From NCBI GenBank assembly GCA_900543165.1, contig UQQQ01000001.1, positions 1 to 64,000 of the forward strand: a DNA stretch of 64,000 bases, in the 5' to 3' direction. Source of the DNA: an uncultured Dialister sp. (GTDB taxonomy: Bacteria; Bacillota; Negativicutes; Veillonellales; Dialisteraceae). Positions 18,839 through 26,685 of this stretch are shown piece by piece (positions within the stretch are counted from its first letter, which is position 1; each line of letters opens with the position of its first letter). Below the pieces are notes generated by a model that worked only from the letters and a program-made list of their open reading frames with translations, ran no database searches and was not told where the DNA came from. The position numbers and the translations under genes were made by a program.

Positions 18839-20263
18839 ATGGAAAAAGTACTAAGAAACGGAATTGATGCGGTCCTTTTCGTACAAAATTGGATAAATGA
18901 TAAGTTTACAAGAATGTCTACCTATTGCTGTAGAAATAGAAAGGCTTCGATAGCATTAAGCGTTTTGTTATTGCTCGCATTATTGGTAGTGATGTACTTG
19001 TTGAATCGACATACGACGCTTATTGTAGACGACTATGGTTACTCTTTTAATTATGAGGGGCGTAGATTTACTTCCTTACAGGAAGTGTTTATTCGCTTGT
19101 GGCATCATTATTTTGAATGGGGCGGTAGAGTTGTTGTTCACTTCATTGCAATAGTTTTCTTGTGGGCGGGAAAACCGATATTTGATATTTTTAATACATT
19201 TGCTTTCCTTGGAATGGTTTGTATGATGTATTATTTGGCTATCGGAAATTGGCCGTGTGGAAAAAAGAATTACCCAATGGTATTGTTAGGGACTTTCTTT
19301 ATGCTTTTTGCGTTTACACCAGCATTTGGGCAGGACTTTTTATGGCTTGTTGGAGCTTCTAACTACTTATGGGGGCTGTTGATGTTTTTGCTGATGCTTC
19401 TTCCTTTTAGAAAGCAGTTATTTCAGAAATATAATGTATTTGCTAATCCATTATATTGCCCGCTTTTTTTCATTGGTTCTGTCGTAGCAGGATGGACAAA
19501 TGAGAATATGGGAGTAACTTTGGTGGTATTGATTATTGCTTTCATTCTGATTTATTGGTGGAATGAACGGACTATTTATGCCTGGACAATCTGGGCCTTG
19601 ATTGGTGCTATTTTAGGCGCGGGTTTTCTTATACTTGCTCCTGGTAACTTTGTTCGCCTTCATACAGAAGGGGGAGGCCTTACAGTCCACTTTTTCCGCA
19701 ATTTTTTAGATATTACCAAAATTCTGCTAAAACCCGGTTTTCTTTTGATTCCATTTTGTCTCTTTGGCATCTTCAGATGTTTTTCATGTAATGTAGAAGA
19801 GCAGAAGAAAGTGATTGTATCAGATTTATTCCTTTTCGCTTCGCTTATTTCTGCTTATGCTATGATAGCATCACCATATTTTACTGATAGAGCTAGATTG
19901 GGAACACTTGTGCTTGGAATTATTGCTTGTATGAGTGTTTACCCTTATCTCGTTTTGGATAGCAAAAAATATCAAAAAATAACTGCGTTGGTAGCGGTCA
20001 TTGTCTTGGCTTTGCTTGCTAGTGATATTAAGGCTGGGTATAAAGATATCGTTGCATATGAGAAAAGGGATATGGCGAAAGTCGCATATACGTTGCAGCA
20101 GAAGGAAAAAGGAAATATGGATATCATTCTTCCGAAAAATTACCCTAGTACGAAGTATTGTGCTGCGTGGGGATTGGAAGATATTAGCGAAAACACAAAA
20201 CATTGGACGAATACAGGGTATGCACGTTATTTTGGTGTAAAAACTGTTCGTACTGTAAAATAA
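18839..20263 (+). CDS. DUF6056-like polytopic membrane protein (GT-C-like)
   Basis: 474 residues with about ten hydrophobic helices. After the first helix comes LIVDDYGYSFNYEGRRF and WHHYFEWGGRVVVHFIA. The DDY plus Trp/Gly/Arg pattern resembles DUF6056 and GT-C-fold glycosyltransferases, where acidic residues in the first loop bind the metal/donor. The ATG at 18839 follows GGGAGAAAAG; an in-frame TTG at 18812 is less likely. The gene is visibly much richer in A/T than all its neighbours (many TTT, ATT, TTA codons), a sign of acquisition by transfer. It lies 36 nt after the GT2 gene, so the pair probably acts in decorating a surface polymer. The substrate is unknown. Confidence 0.7.
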   Translation: MEKVLRNGIDAVLFVQNWINDKFTRMSTYCCRNRKASIALSVLLLLALLVVMYLLNRHTTLIVDDYGYSFNYEGRRFTSLQEVFIRLWHHYFEWGGRVVVHFIAIVFLWAGKPIFDIFNTFAFLGMVCMMYYLAIGNWPCGKKNYPMVLLGTFFMLFAFTPAFGQDFLWLVGASNYLWGLLMFLLMLLPFRKQLFQKYNVFANPLYCPLFFIGSVVAGWTNENMGVTLVVLIIAFILIYWWNERTIYAWTIWALIGAILGAGFLILAPGNFVRLHTEGGGLTVHFFRNFLDITKILLKPGFLLIPFCLFGIFRCFSCNVEEQKKVIVSDLFLFASLISAYAMIASPYFTDRARLGTLVLGIIACMSVYPYLVLDSKKYQKITALVAVIVLALLASDIKAGYKDIVAYEKRDMAKVAYTLQQKEKGNMDIILPKNYPSTKYCAAWGLEDISENTKHWTNTGYARYFGVKTVRTVK

Positions 20264-20284
20264 TAGAACGATACGAGAAAAGAT

Positions 20285-20311
20285 AGGCGAGCCGGATGGC
20301 CCGCCTTTTTT
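20285..20311 (+). terminator. Intrinsic terminator after the glycosyltransferase pair
   Basis: GGCGAGCC and GGCCCGCC pair around a GGAT loop with small mismatches and run into six T residues. Confidence 0.8.
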
Positions 20312-20386
20312 CTTGCGAACTTTTCCACTATCCGCTATAATTTTCATAGTTTAATGAAAAACTCAGTCACTTATCCGAGGCTTCTT

Positions 20387-21994
20387 ATGAGATTCCGATT
20401 TCTTCTTATCCTTTGTATTGCTCTTTTCTCCAGCCTTTTCCCGGCAGAATGCCGCGGGGAGGCTCTTTTGCGTGCGTCGTTTCCCTACAGTCTGACGAAA
20501 GAGGCGGGCGTGGCGCATGCGGGCAGCACGCAGCTTCTCTATATTTCCGTGCAGAATTTCGGCAATGAAGAGGAAGCTGCCGAGATCACCGCGGCATTGC
20601 CGGAGGGATTCACGGCACTGGATGGAGATGGCTGGGAGGTGGACGGGCAGGAGGTATGTATCCACTGGACGCTTCCTGCTGACTATGGCGAGCAGTTCCT
20701 CGCGGTCCCCGTGAAATGCAGCGAAGAGGCGGGGGAAGGCGTTTACGAGATACCGGTTTCCCTGAGGACGAAAGACGGCGTGAAAGAGGAGCGGATTTCT
20801 TTTTCGGCGGGACCGGCGGAAGAGGAGCAGGACAAGAAGGCAGCGCAGACATGGTATATCCAGTCGGTGCTGCTTCCGGTGAATGAGGATGGGGAGCGGG
20901 ATGCCAGGCAGGCGAAGGATACGCTCGTCACGCCGGATGTGACACTGGAGAATATGAAGAACCGTCTGACGGGCGGACGCGGTGTGGACTGGGATGCGCT
21001 CACGGCAAAGCCGAATACATACTTCCTTCTGGATATGAGAAATCCGAAGAAAGATGTGCGGACGATCCATCTCTCGGCGGAGCTCGTCGACAAGGAGACG
21101 GGGGAGGTGCGCCCCGGGCTCGTCGCCGCAGCCGGCGAGGGGGAGTCTGTCGACCGGACGAAAATGGGAAGTGAGGCAGTGCTCTCCCTGAATGGCCATA
21201 AAATGCAGACCGCTGTGGTGCCGCTGTATGTGGATCCCTTCTCGATCGCAGAGGGAGACTATGCGCTGCGCCTCACGCTGTTTGACGGAGAGACGGAGCG
21301 TGTGACGGAGCTGCCGCTCACCGTCGTGAAGAAGCGGAGCGTGGGATTTGCGACGCTCGGCTTTGCCCTCCTTTCTCTTCTCGCGCTGGCAGCGTCCATC
21401 GGCGGACTGAAGCGCTGCATCCTCTCCATCGGAGCGAAGGGGGATATCACGGTATCGCTCTTTGCGGCGATGGCTTTCGGCGGGGTCGTCGTGCCGGTGA
21501 CACTTCTGGGAGATTTCCTGCATGTCCTCTTAGGGCCTTTCTCCGGACTGGTGACGGGCCTTCTCTCAGGGGTCGTGCAGTACCTGCTTCTGGTCTCGCT
21601 GCTGGTTCTTTTCCGCAGGCCGGGGGTCTGTGCGCTCTTTTTCCTCATGCGCTGGATGCTCTCGGCGGTACTTTTTGGCCGTGTGACGCCGGTGGGGATC
21701 CTGATCTGTGCGGTGTCCATCGTGATTTTGGAAACGACGCTTTACCTCGCAGGTTTCTATCGAAAGAAGGAGCTGACGCCGCTCTACGCGATGGGGATCT
21801 CCTTCCTGATCGGGCTTTGTGATGCCGGGATCACTTTTGTGAATATGGAACAGCTGATGTTCTTTTATCGGTTATATTACGCAGACTGGTTCATCGGGCT
21901 TTACATGCTGATGAATGGTCTCTTGTACAGTACACTCGGCAGCTGGATGGGGTATCGCATCGGCAGCCGCTTGAAGCAGGTGATGGGGACATGA
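20387..21994 (+). CDS. ECF transporter S-component with large N-terminal extracytoplasmic domain
   Basis: 535 residues. A signal peptide (FRFLLILCIALFSSLFPAEC) is followed by about 300 residues outside the membrane. The first part (LLYISVQNFGNEEEAAEITAALPEGF) looks like a NEW3/Ig-like beta-sandwich. From about residue 330 six hydrophobic helices follow, with the GPFSGLVTGLLSGVVQYLL phrase typical of ECF S-components. It overlaps the double-ATPase gene by ATGA, and EcfT follows, so this is the substrate-binding part. The order S-AA-T recalls ykoEDC (thiamine or its precursor). The substrate is not determined. ATG 20387 is chosen because CGAGG precedes it and a clean signal peptide results; an upstream ATG at 20354 lacks a ribosome site. 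Confidence 0.75.
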   Translation: MRFRFLLILCIALFSSLFPAECRGEALLRASFPYSLTKEAGVAHAGSTQLLYISVQNFGNEEEAAEITAALPEGFTALDGDGWEVDGQEVCIHWTLPADYGEQFLAVPVKCSEEAGEGVYEIPVSLRTKDGVKEERISFSAGPAEEEQDKKAAQTWYIQSVLLPVNEDGERDARQAKDTLVTPDVTLENMKNRLTGGRGVDWDALTAKPNTYFLLDMRNPKKDVRTIHLSAELVDKETGEVRPGLVAAAGEGESVDRTKMGSEAVLSLNGHKMQTAVVPLYVDPFSIAEGDYALRLTLFDGETERVTELPLTVVKKRSVGFATLGFALLSLLALAASIGGLKRCILSIGAKGDITVSLFAAMAFGGVVVPVTLLGDFLHVLLGPFSGLVTGLLSGVVQYLLLVSLLVLFRRPGVCALFFLMRWMLSAVLFGRVTPVGILICAVSIVILETTLYLAGFYRKKELTPLYAMGISFLIGLCDAGITFVNMEQLMFFYRLYYADWFIGLYMLMNGLLYSTLGSWMGYRIGSRLKQVMGT

Positions 21995-23625
21995 TACTGG
22001 AGATCAGGGATCTTTCGTGCTGCTACGTATCGCGCAGGAAGGATACTCTTTCGCATGTGGATCTATCACTGGCCGAAGGTGAGATGGTCCTCATCGCAGG
22101 GCGCTCCGGCTGCGGGAAATCGACGCTCATCAAGAGCATCACGGGGCTTTTGGAGCCGGGGGAAGCACGGCTCACGGGGACGATCTCCCTCGATGGACGG
22201 GACGTGAGAGAGATGAGCGCGGAAGACATCGGGCTTCTGGCGGGGACGGTGTACCAGACGCCGGATGACCAGCTCTTTGCGATGACGGTGGCAGACGAGG
22301 TCGGATTTGCCCTTGAAAACCGCGGAGAGGATCCGTCTGTCATAGAGAAAGAAGTCCGGCGGGCGCTTGCAAAGACGGGGCTTTCCGGTATGGAGTCGCG
22401 GAGTATCCATGCGCTGTCCGGCGGGCAGAGGCAGCGTCTCGCGCTGGCCTCGATCCTTGTGACGCATCCGAAACTTCTCATTCTGGACGAACCGGTGAGC
22501 CAGATGAATCCGAAGGGCGTCAGGGATTTCTTGGAGCTTCTGGTTTCCCTGAATCGGGAAGACCATATGACGATCCTCGTGGTGGAGCACCGTGTGAATG
22601 AGCTGGCGCGGTATTTTCCCCGCCTCTGCTGCATGTATGAAGGACGATTCATCTATGACGGCGCGACCGAGGGGGCATGGGCAGCACTCGGTGATACGGA
22701 GGCCTATGGCCTTCGCGAGCCGCAGGCGGTGAAGCTCGGCCGCCTCCTGCAACTTCCTCGTCTATCGGGGCATGTGAAAGAGACGGCAGAAGAAATCCGG
22801 AAGAGCGGTATTTCCTTTGCGCCGCATATCCCGAAGGCGGAAAGAGAGAGCCATGCCCCTGTTGTACTTGAGGGAAGAGAGCTTCGCTACCGCTATCAGG
22901 GCGCGGAGAAGGAAACGCTTCACGGACTCTCTTTTGCCATCCGCAAGGGGACGATCAATGCGCTCATGGGCTTCAATGGGGCAGGGAAATCCACACTGAT
23001 GAACCTTTTATCCGGGCTGGATACGCCGACATCGGGTGAGATCCTGCTCCTTGGGAAACCGGCTGAAAAGCAGCGCCATCACATCGGCTATATGCGGCAG
23101 GAGGCGGACCTCATGCTGCTTACGGACTCTGTCAGTGATGAGCTGACGTGGAATAACAAAAGCATCACGGAAGAGGCTCTGGATCGCCTCCTTCGCCGTC
23201 TGCATGTGCGGCATTACCGTCATGACTTTCCACTGGCACTGTCCAAGGGGCAGCGTCTTCGTGTCGTTTTCGGCGCGATGCTTGCGAGGAAGGATAACGA
23301 CTTGCTGCTCCTCGACGAACCGACGACGGGGCAGGACCAGAAGAGCCTGACGGATATCAAAGCGCTTCTCCGCTATGCGGCCTCCGAAGGGCGGACGATC
23401 TTCTTCTGTACCCATGATATCGAGCTGGCAGGCGAGCTGGCGGATCAGGTATTCCTTTTGAAAGAGGGAAGATTTCTGGCGAGCGGCGCGCCGCATGCGA
23501 TTTTCAGTGATAAAAAGCTGATGGAGGAAGGCGGTCTGGCGCTCTCGCCCATGCTGATGCTGTCGGAAATGCTGGGTATCGAGCCGTGTATTTCTGTGAA
23601 AGAGGTGATGGATCATGTCCTATAG
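21991..23625 (+). CDS. ECF transporter fused double ATPase (EcfA-EcfA')
   Basis: A 544-residue single chain with two ABC domains. Domain 1 has Walker A GRSGCGKST (37-45), Q-loop YQTPDDQLFAMTV, signature LSGGQRQRLALA and Walker B LLILDEPVSQMNPKG. Domain 2 has Walker A GFNGAGKST (about 328-336), degenerate signature LSKGQRLRVV and Walker B LLLLDEPTTGQDQ. The QxPxxQ form of the Q-loop is characteristic of ECF ATPases. A two-in-one arrangement is known for YkoD. It starts within the S-component stop (ATGA) and its 3' end overlaps ecfT by 11 nt, so all three are translationally coupled. Confidence 0.92.
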   Translation: MILEIRDLSCCYVSRRKDTLSHVDLSLAEGEMVLIAGRSGCGKSTLIKSITGLLEPGEARLTGTISLDGRDVREMSAEDIGLLAGTVYQTPDDQLFAMTVADEVGFALENRGEDPSVIEKEVRRALAKTGLSGMESRSIHALSGGQRQRLALASILVTHPKLLILDEPVSQMNPKGVRDFLELLVSLNREDHMTILVVEHRVNELARYFPRLCCMYEGRFIYDGATEGAWAALGDTEAYGLREPQAVKLGRLLQLPRLSGHVKETAEEIRKSGISFAPHIPKAERESHAPVVLEGRELRYRYQGAEKETLHGLSFAIRKGTINALMGFNGAGKSTLMNLLSGLDTPTSGEILLLGKPAEKQRHHIGYMRQEADLMLLTDSVSDELTWNNKSITEEALDRLLRRLHVRHYRHDFPLALSKGQRLRVVFGAMLARKDNDLLLLDEPTTGQDQKSLTDIKALLRYAASEGRTIFFCTHDIELAGELADQVFLLKEGRFLASGAPHAIFSDKKLMEEGGLALSPMLMLSEMLGIEPCISVKEVMDHVL

Positions 23626-24487
23626 GCAGCTTTGGGAGGGCGGGGATGGCCATTCCTTCCTGACGCGTCTCGATGGACGGACGAAGCTCTCCTTTCTTTT
23701 CTGCTATGCGCTGATGATGATCATCGTGGACAATGCCAGAACGCTTTTTTTCCTCTTCACGCTGACCCTCGTTTTTCATTTTCTGGGAAAGACGCCCTTC
23801 TATAAGTGGCGGGTGCTCGCGATCTTCATCCTCATAGGGCTATGGGGCTCGATCGCCAGTCAGGCGCTCTTCTTTTCGCAGAATCCAAGGACTCCCCTTG
23901 TGACTTTGATTTCTCCCGGCTTCCCTCTCTTGGGGGCGCTGACGAATGGCCTCTATATCTATCGGGAAGGGATCATCTACGGCGCGATTCAGGGAATGCG
24001 TACCGTATCCATGATCACGCTGGGGCTGCTCGTCTGCTGGACGAGCGACCCGCGCCAGCTGCTGAAGGGACTCACTTCGTGGAATCTTTCTCCGCAGGCC
24101 GCCTTCATGCTGGTGACAGCGATCCGATTTTCCCCGGTGCTTGCCGCAGAAGCAGGCGAAGTCATGGTCGCGCTGCAGCTTCGAAGCGGCAGCGAAAAGG
24201 GACGGCATCAGGTGCTGATGCACATCCCATATATGGTGAAGCCACTCTTGGCCCGCTGCCTTCGCCGTTCCGCGACGCTGGCCCTTTCCGTCACGAGCCG
24301 CGGCCTTTTTCTCGCCAAGGGCAGAAAGGCGGAAATCTGGCGTTCCAGCGAGAAATGGGTCTGCACCGCCTTCTTCCTTTTCACACTCGCCTGTGGCGCA
24401 AGCAAGATCCTCTACGCTCTTTCGAAAGAAGGCTTCTACTACGGAAGTCTCCGCATCGTGTATGATGTGACAAAGATGTATTTATAA
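23615..24487 (+). CDS. ECF transporter transmembrane component EcfT
   Basis: 290 residues, CbiQ/EcfT family. The N-terminus FLTRLDGRTKLSFLFCYALM matches the family start. Hydrophobic helices follow, then the coupling-helix region with ARG-like motifs (VMVALQLRSGS and LFLAKGRKAE). It couples the double ATPase to the S-component in the inner membrane. It is the last gene of the operon; no clear terminator, and a repeat mosaic follows immediately. Confidence 0.9.
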   Translation: MSYRQLWEGGDGHSFLTRLDGRTKLSFLFCYALMMIIVDNARTLFFLFTLTLVFHFLGKTPFYKWRVLAIFILIGLWGSIASQALFFSQNPRTPLVTLISPGFPLLGALTNGLYIYREGIIYGAIQGMRTVSMITLGLLVCWTSDPRQLLKGLTSWNLSPQAAFMLVTAIRFSPVLAAEAGEVMVALQLRSGSEKGRHQVLMHIPYMVKPLLARCLRRSATLALSVTSRGLFLAKGRKAEIWRSSEKWVCTAFFLFTLACGASKILYALSKEGFYYGSLRIVYDVTKMYL

Positions 24488-24880
24488 TGGGTTCAGGTCG
24501 GCGGGTTCAAGGTTGAGGCGAAGCCGCCACCAGAATGCAGAAGATTGAAAGCAGGAATGAGTGACTTGTGACTAAGAGACTAGAAGATATCAGACTCCCG
24601 TATCGTCATTTCGAGCGCAAGCGAGAAATCTTTGTCATTCGCGGTTCAGTGGTCGATGTGTGGAAACTCCAAATGGGAAGCCTGTCATCAAGAGACCTTC
24701 GGGCATCGCCACCATCTATACGCTACGGCGCTTCTGATTTTTATGCGCCGCGCTTCCCCTTTGAATCTCTTGAACCCATAGAACCCGCTCCCCCCTCTTT
24801 CACAAACAATCAAGGGACGGCACGCCCTAGGGAAACACTGATTCTGCGATTGAATCAGCGTTTCCCTAGAGGCTAACCTT
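24488..24880. repeat. Repeat mosaic between ecfT and the propeller gene
   Basis: GGTTCAAGG and GGCGAAGCCGCCACC, type B units (24570-24595), TTTCGAGCGCAAGCGAGAAA module (24609-24630) continuing through GGTCGATGTGTGGAAA and GGGCATCGCC, GCGCTTCTGATTTTTATGCG, CAATCAAGGGACGGCACGCC. A MITE-like insert interrupts the GGCTAACCTTGAACC end of the module. Confidence 0.75.
24827..24869. mobile_element. 43-bp MITE-like inverted repeat (CTAGGGAAAC family)
   Basis: CTAGGGAAACACTGATTC (24827-24844) and GAATCAGCGTTTCCCTAG (24852-24869) form an 18-bp inverted repeat with one mismatch around a 7-nt loop. Flanks GGCACGCC and AGGCTAACC match the uninterrupted module at about 15773-15800, so this is an insertion into a repeat. 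Confidence 0.85.
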
Positions 24881-24902
24881 GAACCCTATTCTGGTGATAA
24901 AC

Positions 24903-26306
24903 ATGAAACGATGCAAAACAATTCTCATTTTTTCGCTCCTTGCACTGACATGGATCGCTCTCTTCTGGCTGACCAGGGAAAAGACCCCGTGGCAGATTTT
25001 TGCGGGCAAAGAGTCAGAGGCTGCCTATGTGATTTCCTTAGGCGACATGGCAGGGCGGAACTATGACCGCATGGGCTTTGACAGCGGAAAGGTGCTCTAC
25101 GTGAAGTCGGACGGCGGCTGGCTCGTCGGTACAGCGAATGGCGAGCTCATCCACTTCGATGAGAAGGGGGAGGAGCTCTGGAGCCATTCTGTCGGGACAG
25201 GCCTCATCCGAGGCATTGCGGTGAGTCGGGATGAGAAGGTCGTCTATGCGGGGGAGAAAAGTCCGGAAGGAACGATGTATGCCATGGACGTGAAAAATGG
25301 CGATGTGCTATGGACTTTCCGGGGAGACTCCCTCATCGGCTATGAGGCGGATATACAGTCCGAGCCGACGGCCATTGATATATCGACGGATACTGCGGGA
25401 CATGTATATGCGGTTTTCTATCGATTCACGCTCGATGAGAAAGGACAGCGGACTTATCTTTCCCGCATCATTTCTTTCGATGAGACAGGAAAAGAGCGCT
25501 GGCGCTATCCTGCCAAAGAGAATATGGACGCGTGGGTGAATTGCGGTGCCATTTCAGAAAGCAGCGGACGCTTCGCCTTTGCGACGGCGAATTACGATAA
25601 AGCGAAGACAGAGGGCCTCAAATATAATGAGAATCTGTATGTCCTTGACAGCCATACGGGGACGCTGCTCCATGCCGAAACGATTCCTCCAGTCGAGACT
25701 TTCGGGACGACGACGATCCGGAACGGACTTTCGTATTCGGAGGATGGGAAGTACCTCGCGGTGATGGCGAGTGATGGACGCGGGTTCCTGCGGGACGAGG
25801 ACGGACGTCCCATCTGGGAGCGCAGCATTTCCAAGGTTATGGAAATCGGCGGCAGCTATTACTTCGCGGCGGGCCGTGATGCGCTCTTTTCCGGAGACAA
25901 AGTCCTCTTCGGCACTATCAATACGTTCAATCGGGAAAACTGGCAGCTGCCCGCGCCGGTCATCCATCCATCGGGAAACAGCCTCTATGCATTTGACAGG
26001 GAGGGGAAGTATCTCTTCCGCTATACCGCGCCTGCGGAGATCGAAGCCATCGGGGTCGCCGGTGATGTGGCAGCGCTTGCCATCGGTAGAAATGTAAGAA
26101 ACCATGACTACAAAGCTCATGGAGCAGCGGTCATTCGTCTTTCTGACGGGACGCTCCTCAATGAGTACCATACGAAAGGGCCGCTCCAGACGCTTGCGAT
26201 TTCCTCCGATGGCCGCTACGTGGCCGGGATCGAAGTCCCCGCTGTCACGGCTGAGGGAAATCTCCTCGGAGCCTATCGGCTGCATATCTGGGATAGAGAG
26301 AAGTAA
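24903..26306 (+). CDS. Membrane-anchored PQQ/WD40-like beta-propeller protein
   Basis: 467 residues. A single N-terminal hydrophobic helix (ILIFSLLALTWIALFWLT) anchors the protein or acts as a signal; the rest is expected outside the inner membrane. Several repeats such as MYAMDVKNGDVLWTFRGD, LYVLDSHTGTLLHAE and LYAFDREGKYLFRY have the pattern of PQQ-like propeller blades. No PQQ-enzyme active-site residues were recognised, so a scaffold or sensor role is more likely than a dehydrogenase. The ATG at 24903 is preferred over an in-frame start at 24879 because it directly precedes the KR-rich helix; the ribosome site (GGTGA) is weak. Confidence 0.7.
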   Translation: MKRCKTILIFSLLALTWIALFWLTREKTPWQIFAGKESEAAYVISLGDMAGRNYDRMGFDSGKVLYVKSDGGWLVGTANGELIHFDEKGEELWSHSVGTGLIRGIAVSRDEKVVYAGEKSPEGTMYAMDVKNGDVLWTFRGDSLIGYEADIQSEPTAIDISTDTAGHVYAVFYRFTLDEKGQRTYLSRIISFDETGKERWRYPAKENMDAWVNCGAISESSGRFAFATANYDKAKTEGLKYNENLYVLDSHTGTLLHAETIPPVETFGTTTIRNGLSYSEDGKYLAVMASDGRGFLRDEDGRPIWERSISKVMEIGGSYYFAAGRDALFSGDKVLFGTINTFNRENWQLPAPVIHPSGNSLYAFDREGKYLFRYTAPAEIEAIGVAGDVAALAIGRNVRNHDYKAHGAAVIRLSDGTLLNEYHTKGPLQTLAISSDGRYVAGIEVPAVTAEGNLLGAYRLHIWDREK

Positions 26307-26636
26307 AAAGGTTCGGGGTTCAGGTAGAAGACTAAGAGACATCAGATATCAGACGCCAGACATCTGACATCTATAAAAGCAGGGATGAGGGACTAGAGAC
26401 TAGGGATTAGGAGCCGCAAGTAACTGGTGACTAAGGATTAAAAGACCAAAAGACTAAGAGACTAGGAGACTTCAGACTCTTACGTATCGTCATTTCGAGC
26501 GCGAGCGAGAAATCTTTGTCATTCGCGGTTAAACGGTCGATGTCAGGAAACCACAAATGGGAAGCCTGTTATCTGCCGACCTTCGGGCACTACCCCCGTT
26601 GAACCCGTTGAACCCATTGAAGCCATTCACTCTTTG
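26307..26636. repeat. Repeat mosaic between propeller gene and ABC exporter
   Basis: Type B units (26324-26372), type A units (26393-26440), type B again (26442-26475), TTTCGAGCGCGAGCGAGAAA module (26490-26512), then GGTCGATGTCAGGAAA, CTTCGGGCACTACC and three TTGAACCC-like units ending at the -35 of the next promoter. Confidence 0.75.
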
Positions 26637-26645
26637 CGCTATAAT
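26617..26645 (+). promoter_or_regulatory. Promoter of the MsbA-like exporter
   Basis: TTGAAG (26617-26622), a 17-nt spacer, then TATAAT (26640-26645). The -35 is the last TTGAA unit of the repeat module. Confidence 0.65.
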
Positions 26646-26685
26646 AGAAAACAAATTGTTTTTTATTTAAACATTCGAGGATACT

